The notes under the pieces were generated by a model. It searched no databases. It was given only the letters and a program-made list of their open reading frames with translations, and was not told the DNA's origin. From positions 1-64,000 of the forward strand of contig NZ_BMSE01000001.1 of assembly GCF_014648995.1 (NCBI RefSeq): 64,000 nt of DNA, in the 5' to 3' direction. The position numbers and the translations under genes are program-made. This DNA is from Streptomyces massasporeus (GTDB lineage Bacteria; Actinomycetota; Actinomycetes; Streptomycetales; Streptomycetaceae). Shown here in pieces: positions 8,834 to 17,463 of the stretch (position 1 is its first letter; the number at the start of each line of letters is the position of its first letter).

Positions 8834-9940
8834 GTGCGTGACGTTCTCCCGGTGCTCGGCCGCTGGTACGCGGCCGGGGTGCCGTTCGGACTCGCGACGG
8901 TCGTCCAGGTCAGCCGCAGTGCGCCGCGCGACCCGGGCGCGGCGATGGCGGTGGGCCCGGACGAGGAGGTCGTGGGCAGCGTCTCCGGGGGCTGTGTCGA
9001 GGGTGCGGTGTTCGAGCTGGCGCAGGAGGTCGCCGCGGGCGGCGAGGCCCGTCTCGAGACCTTCGGCTACAGCGACGAGGACGCCTTCGCGGTCGGCCTG
9101 ACCTGCGGCGGCGAGATCACTCTGCTCGTGCGCGCGGTCACGGCCGAGCGGGATCCCGGCTTCGGCGCCGTCGCGGACTCGGTCGCGGCGGGCGAGCCGG
9201 TCACCGTGGCGACCGTGACCGACGGCCCGGCCCCGCGCGGGGCGGCCCTCGCCGTCTGGCCGGACCGGACCCTCGGCACGCTCGGCGCGAGCGGCCTGGA
9301 CGCGGCCGTGACCGCCGACGCCCGCGGCGAACTCGCTCTCGGCGCCACCGGCCTGCGGCACTATGGGCCCGAGGGGCAGCGCCGCGAGGACTCCGTGAGC
9401 ATCTTCCTGCAGTCCTTCGCGCCGCCGCCGCGGATGCTGGTCTTCGGCGCGATCGACTACGCCGCGGCCGTGGCCCGCATCGGGGACTTCCTCGGCTACC
9501 GGGTCACCGTCTGCGACGCCCGCCCCGTCTTCGCCACGCCCCGGCGCTTCCCGGAGGGCGTCGAGGTGGTCGCCGAGTGGCCGCACCGCTATCTGCGCGA
9601 CACCACCACGGACGAGCGCACGGTGATCTGCGTCCTCACCCACGACCCGAAGTTCGACGTGCCGCTGCTGACGGAGGCGCTGCGCCGCCCGGCCGCCTAC
9701 ATCGGGGCGATGGGCAGCCGCCGCACCCACGCCGACCGGGCGGAACGGCTGGCCGAGGCCGGGCTCACGGAGCGCGAGCTGTCCCGGCTGCGCTCACCGG
9801 TCGGCCTCGACCTCGGGGCGCGTACACCCGAGGAGGTGGCGGTGTCCGTCGCCGCCGAGATCGTGGCGCTGCGGTGGGGCGGCACCGGCGCGCCGCTGAC
9901 CGCGACGGAGGGGACGGTCCATCCGTACCGTTCCTCCTGA
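8834..9940 (+). CDS. XdhC/CoxI-family protein
   Basis: A 368-residue protein. The N-terminal XdhC_CoxI domain shows 'VSGGCVEGAVFE' and 'GLTCGGEITLLV', including the conserved cysteines. The C-terminal Rossmann-like domain has 'MLVFGAIDYAAAVARIGDFLGY' and 'AAYIGAMGSRRTH'. XdhC proteins help insert sulfurated molybdenum cofactor into xanthine dehydrogenase-type enzymes. No molybdoenzyme subunit gene is adjacent, so this copy is an orphan here. The GTG start at 8834 has GGGAG 6 nt upstream. It is divergent from otrA with a 190-bp gap. Confidence 0.88.
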   Translation: MRDVLPVLGRWYAAGVPFGLATVVQVSRSAPRDPGAAMAVGPDEEVVGSVSGGCVEGAVFELAQEVAAGGEARLETFGYSDEDAFAVGLTCGGEITLLVRAVTAERDPGFGAVADSVAAGEPVTVATVTDGPAPRGAALAVWPDRTLGTLGASGLDAAVTADARGELALGATGLRHYGPEGQRREDSVSIFLQSFAPPPRMLVFGAIDYAAAVARIGDFLGYRVTVCDARPVFATPRRFPEGVEVVAEWPHRYLRDTTTDERTVICVLTHDPKFDVPLLTEALRRPAAYIGAMGSRRTHADRAERLAEAGLTERELSRLRSPVGLDLGARTPEEVAVSVAAEIVALRWGGTGAPLTATEGTVHPYRSS

Positions 9941-9950
9941 ATCCCCAGTG

Positions 9951-9980
9951 CACTTCCGCACTTCCGCACTTCCGCACTTC
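9951..9980. repeat. 8-bp tandem repeat (CACTTCCG x3.75)
   Basis: Three perfect CACTTCCG copies plus CACTTC fill the gap between the XdhC gene and the next start codon. The period is not a multiple of three and it is noncoding. Copy-number slippage here would change the spacing upstream of the next gene. Confidence 0.9.
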
Positions 9981-9995
9981 ACCGAAGGGAATCCC

Positions 9996-10328
9996 ATGAT
10001 CTTCATCACCGCGAAGTTCCGCGTCCGCCCCGAGCACGCCGACCGCTGGCCCGAGATCGCAGCCGATTTCACCCGGGCGACGCGCGCCGAGCCCGGCTGC
10101 CTGTGGTTCGACTGGTCGCGCAGCGTGGACGAGCCGTCGGAGTACGTCCTCGTCGAGGCCTTCCGCGACGACGAGGCCGGAGCCGCACACGTGCAGTCCG
10201 CGCACTTCAAGGCCGCGCAGCAGACGCTGCCCCCGCATCTGGCCGAGACGCCGCGCATCGTGAACGCGAACGTCCCGCAGGACGACTGGTCGCTCCTCGG
10301 GGAGATGGCGGTGCCGGGACAGGAGTAG
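9996..10328 (+). CDS. Antibiotic-biosynthesis-monooxygenase (ABM) fold protein
   Basis: A 110-residue protein of the YgiN/ABM superfamily, a ferredoxin-like fold that usually dimerises. Typical features are 'ITAKFRVRPEHADRWPEI', 'EPGCLWFDWSRS' and the aromatic/His segment 'YVLVEAFRDDEAGAAH' followed by SAHFKA. Members oxidise quinols or polycyclic aromatics without cofactor, or are simply stress proteins; no substrate can be assigned. ATG 9996 has GAAGGGAA upstream. It lies 55 bp after XdhC, separated by the tandem repeat. Confidence 0.8.
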   Translation: MIFITAKFRVRPEHADRWPEIAADFTRATRAEPGCLWFDWSRSVDEPSEYVLVEAFRDDEAGAAHVQSAHFKAAQQTLPPHLAETPRIVNANVPQDDWSLLGEMAVPGQE

Positions 10329-10418
10329 CTCGCCGCCCGGGGCCGGCCGCCCGCGTGAGCCGTGAGTCGGGGCGCTCCAGCTCTTGCCTCGGACGGCCGG
10401 CACCCGTACGCTCACGGC

Positions 10419-10438
10419 CATACCGACTGGGCGGTATG
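10419..10438. promoter_or_regulatory. Operator-like inverted repeat before the MDR gene
   Basis: CATACCG-N6-CGGTATG, perfect 7-bp arms, ending 22 bp before the reductase start. The pattern suits a TetR-type repressor, but no regulator gene is adjacent. A related ATACCG-CT-CGGTAT site lies at 53083. Confidence 0.5.
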
Positions 10439-10460
10439 TAGCCGAGGAGAGGCGCCGGAG

Positions 10461-11468
10461 ATGAGCACGATCAACCGCCAGATACGCCTGGCCGCACGTC
10501 CCGTGGGAGAGCCGCGCCCCACAGACTGGGAGCATGCCGAGGAGCCGACGGCGCAGCCGGGCGACGGGGAGTTCCTGGTGCAGGTGCTCTGTCTGTCGAT
10601 CGACCCGGCGATGCGCGGTTGGATGAACGCGGGCAGGTCCTACATCCGGCCGGTGGAGATCGGCGAGGTGATGCGCGCCGGCGCGGTGGGCAGGGTGGTC
10701 GCCTCCCGGCACTCCGGATTCGCGGTCGGCGACCATGTGTCGGGCACGTTCGGCGTGCAGGAGTACTGCGTGTCGGACGGGCGCGGCGTGACCAAGGTCG
10801 ACCCCGCGGTCGCTCCCCTGCCGACCTTTCTCGGCACGCTCGGCATGTCGGGCCTGACGGCCTACTTCGGCCTGATCGAGGTCGGGCGTCCCGAGCCGGG
10901 GCAGACCGTCGTGGTCTCCGGAGCGGCCGGGGCCGTCGGCAGCGTCGTCGGGCAGATCGCCAAGATCCTCGGATGCAGGGTCATCGGCATCGCCGGCGGC
11001 GAGGCCAAGTGCCGCCTGGTGGTGGACGAGTTCGGATTCGACGCCGCGATCGACTACCAGAGCGAGGACGTCCGCAAGGCCCTGCGCGAACACGCACCCG
11101 ACGGCGTCGACGTGTACTTCGACAACGTCGGCGGCGACGTTCTGGACGCCGTGCTGCTGCGGCTGGCGCGCGGCGCCCGCGTCGTGGTCTGCGGCGCGAT
11201 CTCCCAGTACAACAGCACCAAGCCGCAAGGCCCCGCCAACTACCTGTCGCTGCTGGTGAACCGCGCCTCCATGACGGGCATCGTGGTCTTCGACTACGCC
11301 GATCGGTACGCGGAGGGCATCGCGCAGATGGCCACGTGGCGGGCGGAGGGCCGGCTGAAGTCCCTGGAGGACGTGGTGTCCGGCTCGGTCGCGGAGTTCC
11401 CCGACACCCTGATGCGCCTGTTCCGTGGTGACAACCACGGCAAGCTGGTGCTGAAGATCGCCGACTGA
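10461..11468 (+). CDS. NADP-dependent medium-chain oxidoreductase (leukotriene B4 dehydrogenase/curcumin-reductase type)
   Basis: A 335-residue zinc-free medium-chain dehydrogenase/reductase. The start 'INRQIRLAARPVGEP' and 'LSIDPAMRGWMN' are typical of the PTGR/CurA branch. The cofactor motif is VVSGAAGAVGSVVGQIAK, followed by 'YFDNVGGDVLDAVL'. No zinc-ligand cysteines are seen. These enzymes reduce activated C=C bonds of enones using NADPH. ATG 10461 follows CCGGAG. A 26-bp gap to the zinc alcohol dehydrogenase gene suggests co-transcription. Confidence 0.88.
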   Translation: MSTINRQIRLAARPVGEPRPTDWEHAEEPTAQPGDGEFLVQVLCLSIDPAMRGWMNAGRSYIRPVEIGEVMRAGAVGRVVASRHSGFAVGDHVSGTFGVQEYCVSDGRGVTKVDPAVAPLPTFLGTLGMSGLTAYFGLIEVGRPEPGQTVVVSGAAGAVGSVVGQIAKILGCRVIGIAGGEAKCRLVVDEFGFDAAIDYQSEDVRKALREHAPDGVDVYFDNVGGDVLDAVLLRLARGARVVVCGAISQYNSTKPQGPANYLSLLVNRASMTGIVVFDYADRYAEGIAQMATWRAEGRLKSLEDVVSGSVAEFPDTLMRLFRGDNHGKLVLKIAD

Positions 11469-11494
11469 CCGGGCCGAGGGGAGGGAGAGATCCG

Positions 11495-12547
11495 ATGAAG
11501 GCACTGACCTACCACGGCCGTCACGACATCCGCTTCGGGGACGTCCCCGACCCGGCCGTCACCGGGCCCGCCGACGCGGTGGTACGGGTGACTGCGGCCG
11601 GCATCTGCGGCAGCGACCTGCACATCTACGGTGGCAACGGGTTCAGCCCGGACCTGGGCTACACACCGGGACACGAGTGCGTCGGCGTGGTCGTCGACAC
11701 CGGCAGCCAGGTCACCCGCTTCAAGCCCGGCGACCGGGTCCTGGTGCCCGCCTCTGTCGGCTGTGCGCAGTGCCGGCAGTGCGCGGCCGGGTTCACCGCC
11801 CGGTGCGAGCGCGCCACGTCGGCGACGGAGCTCTGCTACGGAGTCGGTCCGAAGCTCCCGGGCAGCCAAGCCCAGGCCCTGGCGGTGCCCTGCGCCGACG
11901 TCAATCTGGTGCACCTGCCCGAGGACATCTCCGACGAGGCCGCCGTCGTCCTGACGGACAACGCCCCCACCGCCTGGTACGGCTGCCGCCGTGCCCGTAT
12001 CCAGCCCGGTGAGACCGTCCTGGTCGTCGGCCTCGGCCCGGTCGGGCTCATGGCCGCTCAGTCGGCCTTCGCGATGGGCGCGGCACGGGTGCTGGGCGTG
12101 GACCTGGTCGCGGAGCGCCGCGCCTTCGCGTCCGGCCTGGGCGTCGAGCCGGTCGAGGGTGACGACGTACGGGCGGCCATCCGGGACATGACCGCCGGCC
12201 GCGGGCCGGACGCCGTCGTCGAGGCGGTGGGTTCCGACGCCACCATCGGGCTCGCCCTCAAGGCCGTCCGGCAGGCCGGCCGGGTCAGCGTCATCGGGGT
12301 CAGCCAGAACAAGGCGTTCCCGTTCCACATGTACCTGGCGCAGGTCAAGGAACTGGAGTTCGCGATCGGGCTGTGCTCGGTGCACTACGAACTCCCTCCC
12401 CTGATCGCCCTCACCCGTGCCGGACGGATCAAGCCCGAGGTGGTGGTCTCCCACCGCTTCGCCCTCTCCGACGGGCCGGCGGCGTACGAACTGTTCGCCG
12501 GCCGCTCCGACGGCGTCCGCAAGATCGTGCTCGACCCGACGGGCTGA
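11495..12547 (+). CDS. Zinc-dependent alcohol dehydrogenase
   Basis: A 350-residue MDR enzyme of the zinc-binding class. The catalytic-zinc cysteine is in GICGSDLHIYG and the His-Glu pair in 'GHECVGVV'. The structural-zinc region shows CAQCRQC and a further Cys in 'ARCERA'. The Rossmann motif is VGLGPVGLMA. Family members oxidise secondary or polyol alcohols with NAD(P)+; the substrate is not evident. It follows the CurA-like reductase by 26 bp, with GGGAGGGAGAG upstream, so the two probably form an operon controlled from the inverted repeat at 10419. Confidence 0.9.
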   Translation: MKALTYHGRHDIRFGDVPDPAVTGPADAVVRVTAAGICGSDLHIYGGNGFSPDLGYTPGHECVGVVVDTGSQVTRFKPGDRVLVPASVGCAQCRQCAAGFTARCERATSATELCYGVGPKLPGSQAQALAVPCADVNLVHLPEDISDEAAVVLTDNAPTAWYGCRRARIQPGETVLVVGLGPVGLMAAQSAFAMGAARVLGVDLVAERRAFASGLGVEPVEGDDVRAAIRDMTAGRGPDAVVEAVGSDATIGLALKAVRQAGRVSVIGVSQNKAFPFHMYLAQVKELEFAIGLCSVHYELPPLIALTRAGRIKPEVVVSHRFALSDGPAAYELFAGRSDGVRKIVLDPTG

Positions 12548-12620
12548 CCGCTCACGCCTCTTCACTGCCGGGTGTTCAGCCGGTCTCCTAGGGTGATTCC
12601 CTCGGAAACCGGAGGCCGCC

Positions 12621-13223
12621 ATGCCACAGCGCGACGAAGACGCCCGACCGACCCGACCGCGGCTGAAGCCGCTCCCCGAAGAACAGTGGGACCCCCGCAC
12701 CCGGGAACTGCTGGCCGTCGCTCCCCACGATCCCGGGGGCGGGGTCCCGAACATCTTCACCACGCTCGTGCGCCACCCCGATCTCTACGAGCAGTTCCTG
12801 CCGTTCGGCGGCCAGCTGCTCGGCAGGGGTCGGCTGCCGGGAGACGTGCGCGAGTTGCTGATCCTGCGCACCGCCTGGAACACCCGGTCTCGGTACGAGT
12901 GGGGGCGGCACCTTCCCCTGGCCAGGGCCGAGGGCGTCACGGACGCGGACATCGATCGCATCGGCGAAGGGCCGGAGGCACCCGGCTGGACGGACCTCCA
13001 GAGGCACCTGATCCGTGCGGCGGACGAGTTGCACGGCGATGCCACGATGTCCGACGCGACCTGGGAGGGTCTGGCCGAGCACTTCGGCGAGGCCGAACTG
13101 ATCGAGATCGCCATGCTGGTGGGGCAGTACCACATGGTGGCCTTCTTCCTGAACGCCACCGGTGTGGAACTGGATTCCGGCTTCGACAGCACCGGCTTCG
13201 CGGAGGGACGACTGGGGACCTAG
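12621..13223 (+). CDS. Carboxymuconolactone decarboxylase-family protein
   Basis: A 200-residue protein with the AhpD/CMD fold: 'PNIFTTLVRHPDLYEQFLPFGGQLLGRGRL' followed by 'ELLILRTAWNTRSRYEWGRH'. The CxxC of peroxidase-active AhpD is absent and replaced by TRSRYEWGRH, as in the gamma-CMD-like subgroup. Enzymatic activity is therefore uncertain. ATG 12621 follows CCGGAGG. Its stop overlaps the convergent methyltransferase by 4 nt. Confidence 0.85.
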   Translation: MPQRDEDARPTRPRLKPLPEEQWDPRTRELLAVAPHDPGGGVPNIFTTLVRHPDLYEQFLPFGGQLLGRGRLPGDVRELLILRTAWNTRSRYEWGRHLPLARAEGVTDADIDRIGEGPEAPGWTDLQRHLIRAADELHGDATMSDATWEGLAEHFGEAELIEIAMLVGQYHMVAFFLNATGVELDSGFDSTGFAEGRLGT

Positions 13224-14041
13224 GTGGCTCGCTGCGAGCCGGCGTCCACCGGTCTGCGGCCCCACGCGGAGATCATCGGCGAGGTGGCGAGGTCCAGGCG
13301 TCCCGCCTCGACGGCGGCGAGATGCCCGTCGATCTCCTCGTGCGTGGCGAGCCCTGCGGCGACGAGCCTGTCCCGCACCTGCCGGACGGTGGCCGCCTCC
13401 AGGATGTCGCAGGCGGGCGAGGTGACCGGGAAGTAGGCGTCGGCCTCGACGTCCACGAGGCCCGCCTCGCGCAGTAGTCGCGGGAGTCGGCGTCCGTAGG
13501 AGAGATCGGCACCGCGCCGCCGCAGCAGTTCCCGGAAACCGGCGCGGAGCCGGTTCGCCCGCTCCTGCTCGGGGCCGTGCTGGTCGGGGCAGATCAGCGG
13601 CTGCAGCGCGGGGTCGGCGTCCTCGACCAGCAGCAGCCCGCCGGGGCGCAGTGCTCCGATCATGGCGCGCAGCGCGGCGTCGCGCTCGGTGACGTGGACC
13701 AGCACGAGACGGGCGTGCACCAGGTCGAAGGGGCCGGGCGGCGGATCGTCGCGGCCGACGTCGTGCCGGAGCACTTCGACGCCCTCGGTGGCGGCCGTCC
13801 CGGTCCAGGAGACGTCGATGTCGGTGGCGAGCACGCGCCCGGTGGGCCCGACCCGCTCGCGCAGCCACGCCGCCACGCTCGGCCCGCCGGCCCCGACCTC
13901 CCAGCACCGCCACCCCTCGGCGATGCCGGCCGCCTCGACGTGCCGGAACGTGGAGGCGTCGAAGAGGGCAGCCAGCGCGTCGAAGCGCGTCCCGGCCTCG
14001 GCCTGCCGGTTGTCCAGGAGATATCCCTCGTCCCGACCCAT
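13220..14041 (-). CDS. Class I SAM-dependent methyltransferase
   Basis: A 273-residue methyltransferase. Motif I is 'CWEVGAGGPSVAAWL' and the acidic residue closing strand 2 is in 'VLATDIDVSW'. Motif post-I and motif II are seen in 'PPPGPFDLVHARLVLVHV', then 'LRPGGLLLVEDAD'. The substrate is unknown; close look-alikes are annotated as generic type 11/25 methyltransferases. The gene is transcribed alone, converging with the CMD gene and 33 bp after the phosphoesterase gene. Confidence 0.85.
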   Translation of the reverse strand: MGRDEGYLLDNRQAEAGTRFDALAALFDASTFRHVEAAGIAEGWRCWEVGAGGPSVAAWLRERVGPTGRVLATDIDVSWTGTAATEGVEVLRHDVGRDDPPPGPFDLVHARLVLVHVTERDAALRAMIGALRPGGLLLVEDADPALQPLICPDQHGPEQERANRLRAGFRELLRRRGADLSYGRRLPRLLREAGLVDVEADAYFPVTSPACDILEAATVRQVRDRLVAAGLATHEEIDGHLAAVEAGRLDLATSPMISAWGRRPVDAGSQRAT

Positions 14042-14074
14042 GCGCCGATCATGTCACGACGCGGGCAGGGCGGT

Positions 14075-14584
14075 TCAGCGCGGTGGGCGGGGCGGCAGCC
14101 GGTGCAGTTCCACGTCCGTGAGCCGCCCCTCGGCGATCGTGGCGGTCATGTACGTGCAGTGGGGCTGGCGGCGCCGGTCCGTCGGGGAGCCCGGGTTCAG
14201 CAGCCGCAGGCCGGAGGGGGCCGTGGTGTCCCAGGGGATGTGGCTGTGGCCGAAGACCAGCACGTCCAGATCGGGGAAGCGGGCGGCACACCGCTGCTCC
14301 CGGCCCTGCTTGGCACCCGTCTCGTGGATCACGCCGAACCGCACCCCGCCCAGTTCCACGTACGCCACCTCGGGCAGCCGGGCGCGCAGATCGGGCCCGT
14401 CGTTGTTGCCGTACACCCCGACGAGCCTGCGACAGCGGGCCTCCAGCAGATCGAGGGTCTCCACGTCGACCCAGTCCCCGGCGTGGAACACGACGTCGGC
14501 CATCGGGAGTTCGGCGAGCAGGGGGGCGGGCAGTTCCCTGGCCCGCTTGGGCAGGTGGGTGTCCGACAGAAGGAGCAGGCGCAC
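14075..14584 (-). CDS. YfcE/MJ0936-type metallophosphoesterase
   Basis: A 169-residue calcineurin-like phosphoesterase. All metal-binding blocks are visible: SDTHLP, HAGDW, YGNNDGP, HETG and FGHSHIP. The compact size and GHSH ending fit the YfcE class, which hydrolyses small phosphodiesters with Mn2+ or similar metals. The physiological substrate is unknown. It lies upstream of, and could be co-transcribed with, the methyltransferase gene. Confidence 0.88.
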   Translation of the reverse strand: MRLLLLSDTHLPKRARELPAPLLAELPMADVVFHAGDWVDVETLDLLEARCRRLVGVYGNNDGPDLRARLPEVAYVELGGVRFGVIHETGAKQGREQRCAARFPDLDVLVFGHSHIPWDTTAPSGLRLLNPGSPTDRRRQPHCTYMTATIAEGRLTDVELHRLPPRPPR

Positions 14585-14793
14585 CTCCTCAGCCTAGGGG
14601 CTGCGAGCCGCTCCCGCCCGCAACCCGCTTGACCGCGAACAGACAGACGCCGCAGCTCAGTTGCCCTGCCCGCGGAGATGATCACGGCGAGGTCTCGAAA
14701 GGTGAGGCGACCTCGCCCAGCGGGTTAGCATCGGGCAACACGCAGTACAACAGGACGTCTACGGCAAGCGACCCGAAGGGGCCCGGAAACCCG

Positions 14794-16734
14794 ATGCCGG
14801 TCAAGGTCAGCGTCATCGTCCCCGTGTACAACCCGGGGATCTACATCGAGGACTGCATCTCCTCGCTGCAGCGGCAGTCGCTGCCTCCCGACGAGTTCGA
14901 GGTGATCTTCGTCGACGACGGCTCGACCGACGAGACCCCGGCCCGGCTCGACGCGCTCGCCGCCGAGGACCCCCGGATGAAGGTCATCCACCAGGAGAAC
15001 TCCGGCTGGTCGGGCAAGCCCCGCAACGTCGGCATCGAGGCCTCCCGGGGCGAGTTCGTGATGTTCGTCGACAATGACGACTACCTGGGCGACGAGGCCC
15101 TGGAGCGGATGTACGACTACGGCACGGCCAACGGCGCCGACGTCGTCGTGGGCAAGATGGCCGGCAAGAACCGCGGGGTGCCGGTGGAGCTGTTCCGCCG
15201 CAACCACCCGCGTGCCACCGTCGAGAACGCCCCGCTCATCGACAGCCTCACCCCGCACAAGATGGTCCGCCGGGCCTTCCTGGACCGCATCGGCCTGCGC
15301 TTCCCCGAGGGCAGACGGCGCCTGGAGGACCACGTCTTCATCGCGGAGGCGTATCTGCGCGCGGAGAACGTCTCGGTGCTCAGCGACTACGTCTGCTACT
15401 ACCACATCCGGCGGGACGACGGCTCCAACGCGGGCTTCGAACGCTTCGATCCCGTCGGCTACTTCAAGAACCTGCGCGAGGCCCTCGACGTCGTCGAGCA
15501 GTACACGGAGCCGGGTCCGGTGCGCGACCGGCTGTTCCGGCGGTGGCTGCGCGTGGAGATGGTGGAGCGGCTGCGGGCCCGGCGCCTGCTGAACCTGCCG
15601 GACGACTACCGCCGCGAGCTGTTCGGGGAGATCCACGAGGTCGTCGTCGAGCGCTTCGGACCCGGTGTCGCCGCCGGACTGCAGCCGACACAGCAGGTCA
15701 TCGCCGCGCTGACGGCGGCCGACCGCTACGACGACGTGGTGGCCTTCGCGGAGTGGGAGGCGGGTGTCGCCCCCACGGCGGCCCCCGGGGACATCGAGTG
15801 GCGTGACGGTTCGCTCCGTATCGGCTTCACGGCCGAGTACCTGTCCGGCGGCGAGCCGATGCTGTTCCCCGCCGACGCCGGGGCCGCGCCGCTGACCGAC
15901 GTACCGAAGGACGTGACCGAGGCGGTGCGCTGGGTGGCCTCGGAGACCGCCGCACGGTTCGGGCAGGCCACGGCCGATCTGCTGCTGCGGGAGCGCACCA
16001 GCGCCGCCCAGTACTTCCAGCCGGTGGAGTTCACCCGCGAGACCGTGCCGGTCGGGGACGGCGAGGAGGTCCGGCTGGTGCTGCGGGGGACCGCCACGGT
16101 CGACCCGGGCGTCCTGCCGCGTGACGGCGCCTGGGACGCACTCGTCCGGGTGAAGTCGGGCGGCTGGACCAAGGAGTGCCGGCTGGGCCCGGCGCCGCGC
16201 GAGGACCGGCCCGTGCCCTCTGCGGGGGTCGTCGGCGACCGCCCGGTCCTGCCGTACTGGACCACACCGCACGGCAACCTCTCCCTGGAACTCGGCGCGC
16301 GCGGCAAGCGGCTCGGGCTGGGCCGCGTGGAGCTGGGGGACGTCACCGTCTCCGACGACCGGTTCCGGGTGCTGCTCCCGCTGCACGTCCCGGGCGACTC
16401 GCGGGTGCGGCTGAGGTTCGTCTCCTCCCGCCGGATCCTGGAGACACCGGGCACCCTCTCCCCCGACGCGGGCCGGCCGGGCTCGGTGCTGGAGGCGGTC
16501 CTGCCCGAGGACCTCTCGGACGACGTCTGGCGGGTGGCCGTGTGCCCGAACCCGGGCTCCGACCGGGCCCGTTTCGCCGGTCTGCCGTTCGCGCTGCGGG
16601 TCGGGGGCGGGAGCGTGCTGGTGACGCCGGTGCCGGGGCCCGGTGTCGCGCTGCGGCTGGCCCGGCGCGCCCGGCGGGTGCTCGGTACCGCCCGCCGGAA
16701 GGTGAACTCCCGTATCAGGACCGGAGGGCGGTGA
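14794..16734 (+). CDS. Family 2 glycosyltransferase with a large C-terminal extension
   Basis: A 646-residue protein. The GT-A fold catalytic domain occupies about residues 1-260: VSVIVPVYNPG, FVDDGSTDETPARL, the metal-site segment FVDNDDYLGD and the acceptor-side block 'RRRLEDHVFIAEAYLRAE'. The following ~350 residues are beta-rich and resemble the trimerisation/accessory regions of wall teichoic acid GTs such as TarP/TarS, though I infer this only from layout. No transmembrane segment is present. rmlC follows after 4 bp and the other rml genes face it, so it likely transfers a sugar, plausibly rhamnose, to a cell-wall glycopolymer. Confidence 0.85.
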   Translation: MPVKVSVIVPVYNPGIYIEDCISSLQRQSLPPDEFEVIFVDDGSTDETPARLDALAAEDPRMKVIHQENSGWSGKPRNVGIEASRGEFVMFVDNDDYLGDEALERMYDYGTANGADVVVGKMAGKNRGVPVELFRRNHPRATVENAPLIDSLTPHKMVRRAFLDRIGLRFPEGRRRLEDHVFIAEAYLRAENVSVLSDYVCYYHIRRDDGSNAGFERFDPVGYFKNLREALDVVEQYTEPGPVRDRLFRRWLRVEMVERLRARRLLNLPDDYRRELFGEIHEVVVERFGPGVAAGLQPTQQVIAALTAADRYDDVVAFAEWEAGVAPTAAPGDIEWRDGSLRIGFTAEYLSGGEPMLFPADAGAAPLTDVPKDVTEAVRWVASETAARFGQATADLLLRERTSAAQYFQPVEFTRETVPVGDGEEVRLVLRGTATVDPGVLPRDGAWDALVRVKSGGWTKECRLGPAPREDRPVPSAGVVGDRPVLPYWTTPHGNLSLELGARGKRLGLGRVELGDVTVSDDRFRVLLPLHVPGDSRVRLRFVSSRRILETPGTLSPDAGRPGSVLEAVLPEDLSDDVWRVAVCPNPGSDRARFAGLPFALRVGGGSVLVTPVPGPGVALRLARRARRVLGTARRKVNSRIRTGGR

Positions 16735-16738
16735 CGGC

Positions 16739-17344
16739 ATGCGACCGCTGGGAATAGCAGGCTCCTGGGTACTCGAGCCCAAGATCTTCCCGGATGACCG
16801 GGGAAGCTTCCACGAGTGGTACCGCGGTGCGGAGTTCCGCGAGGCGACGGGGCACGACCTGTCGCTGGCCCAGGCCAACTGCTCGGTCTCCAGGCGGGGC
16901 GTGCTGCGGGGTGTGCACTTCGCCGACGTGCCGCCCAGTCAGGCCAAGTACGTCACGTGCGTCCGCGGTGCCGTCCTGGACGTGGTGGTCGACATCCGCG
17001 TGGGCTCCCCCACCTATGGGACGTGGGAGGCCGTACGGCTCGACGACGACACGCGGCACGCAGTGTTCCTCGCGGAGGGCCTCGGTCACGCCTTCATGGC
17101 CCTCACGGACGACGCGACGGTGGTCTACCTGTGCTCGGAGGGCTACGCCCCGGGCCGTGAGCACGGCATCCACCCCTTGGACCCGGCGCTGGGCATCGAG
17201 TGGCCCGAGGGCATCACCCCGCTCCTGTCCCCCAAGGACGAGCAGGCCCCGACGCTCGCCGAGGCGGAACGCCAGGGGCTTCTGCCCTCGTACGAGGCGT
17301 GTCTGGCGTACTACGAGGAACTGCGGAGCGGGCAGGGGGCGTAG
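16739..17344 (+). CDS. rmlC: dTDP-4-dehydrorhamnose 3,5-epimerase
   Basis: A 201-residue cupin-fold epimerase, third enzyme of dTDP-L-rhamnose synthesis. Recognisable blocks are 'KIFPDDRGSFHEWYR', 'NCSVSRRGVLRGVHF' with the catalytic His, 'VVVDIRVGSPTYG' and 'EGLGHAFMAL' with the Tyr/Asp region after it. The length is typical. It lies 4 bp after the glycosyltransferase gene and converges with the rmlABD operon, separated by strong hairpins. Confidence 0.93.
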   Translation: MRPLGIAGSWVLEPKIFPDDRGSFHEWYRGAEFREATGHDLSLAQANCSVSRRGVLRGVHFADVPPSQAKYVTCVRGAVLDVVVDIRVGSPTYGTWEAVRLDDDTRHAVFLAEGLGHAFMALTDDATVVYLCSEGYAPGREHGIHPLDPALGIEWPEGITPLLSPKDEQAPTLAEAERQGLLPSYEACLAYYEELRSGQGA

Positions 17345-17370
17345 CCCTCGGCCCGAGCTCGGACACACCG

Positions 17371-17401
17371 CAGGCCCGGACGCGATCGGCGTCCGGGCCT
17401 G
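17371..17401. terminator. Strong hairpin terminator after rmlC
   Basis: A 13-bp perfect stem (CAGGCCCGGACGC / GCGTCCGGGCCTG) with a 5-nt loop, 27 bp after the rmlC stop. Confidence 0.8.
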
Positions 17402-17424
17402 CGCTACGTGCGGGGAAGGAGCAT

Positions 17425-17459
17425 CGGCGCCGGCCGCCCCCGAGCGGTGGCCGGCGCCG
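17425..17459. terminator. Second hairpin, end of the rmlABD-methyltransferase operon
   Basis: CGGCGCCGGCC / GGCCGGCGCCG, an 11-bp perfect stem with a 13-nt loop, ending 5 bp from the stop of the minus-strand methyltransferase gene. Confidence 0.7.
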
Positions 17460-17463
17460 TCGT

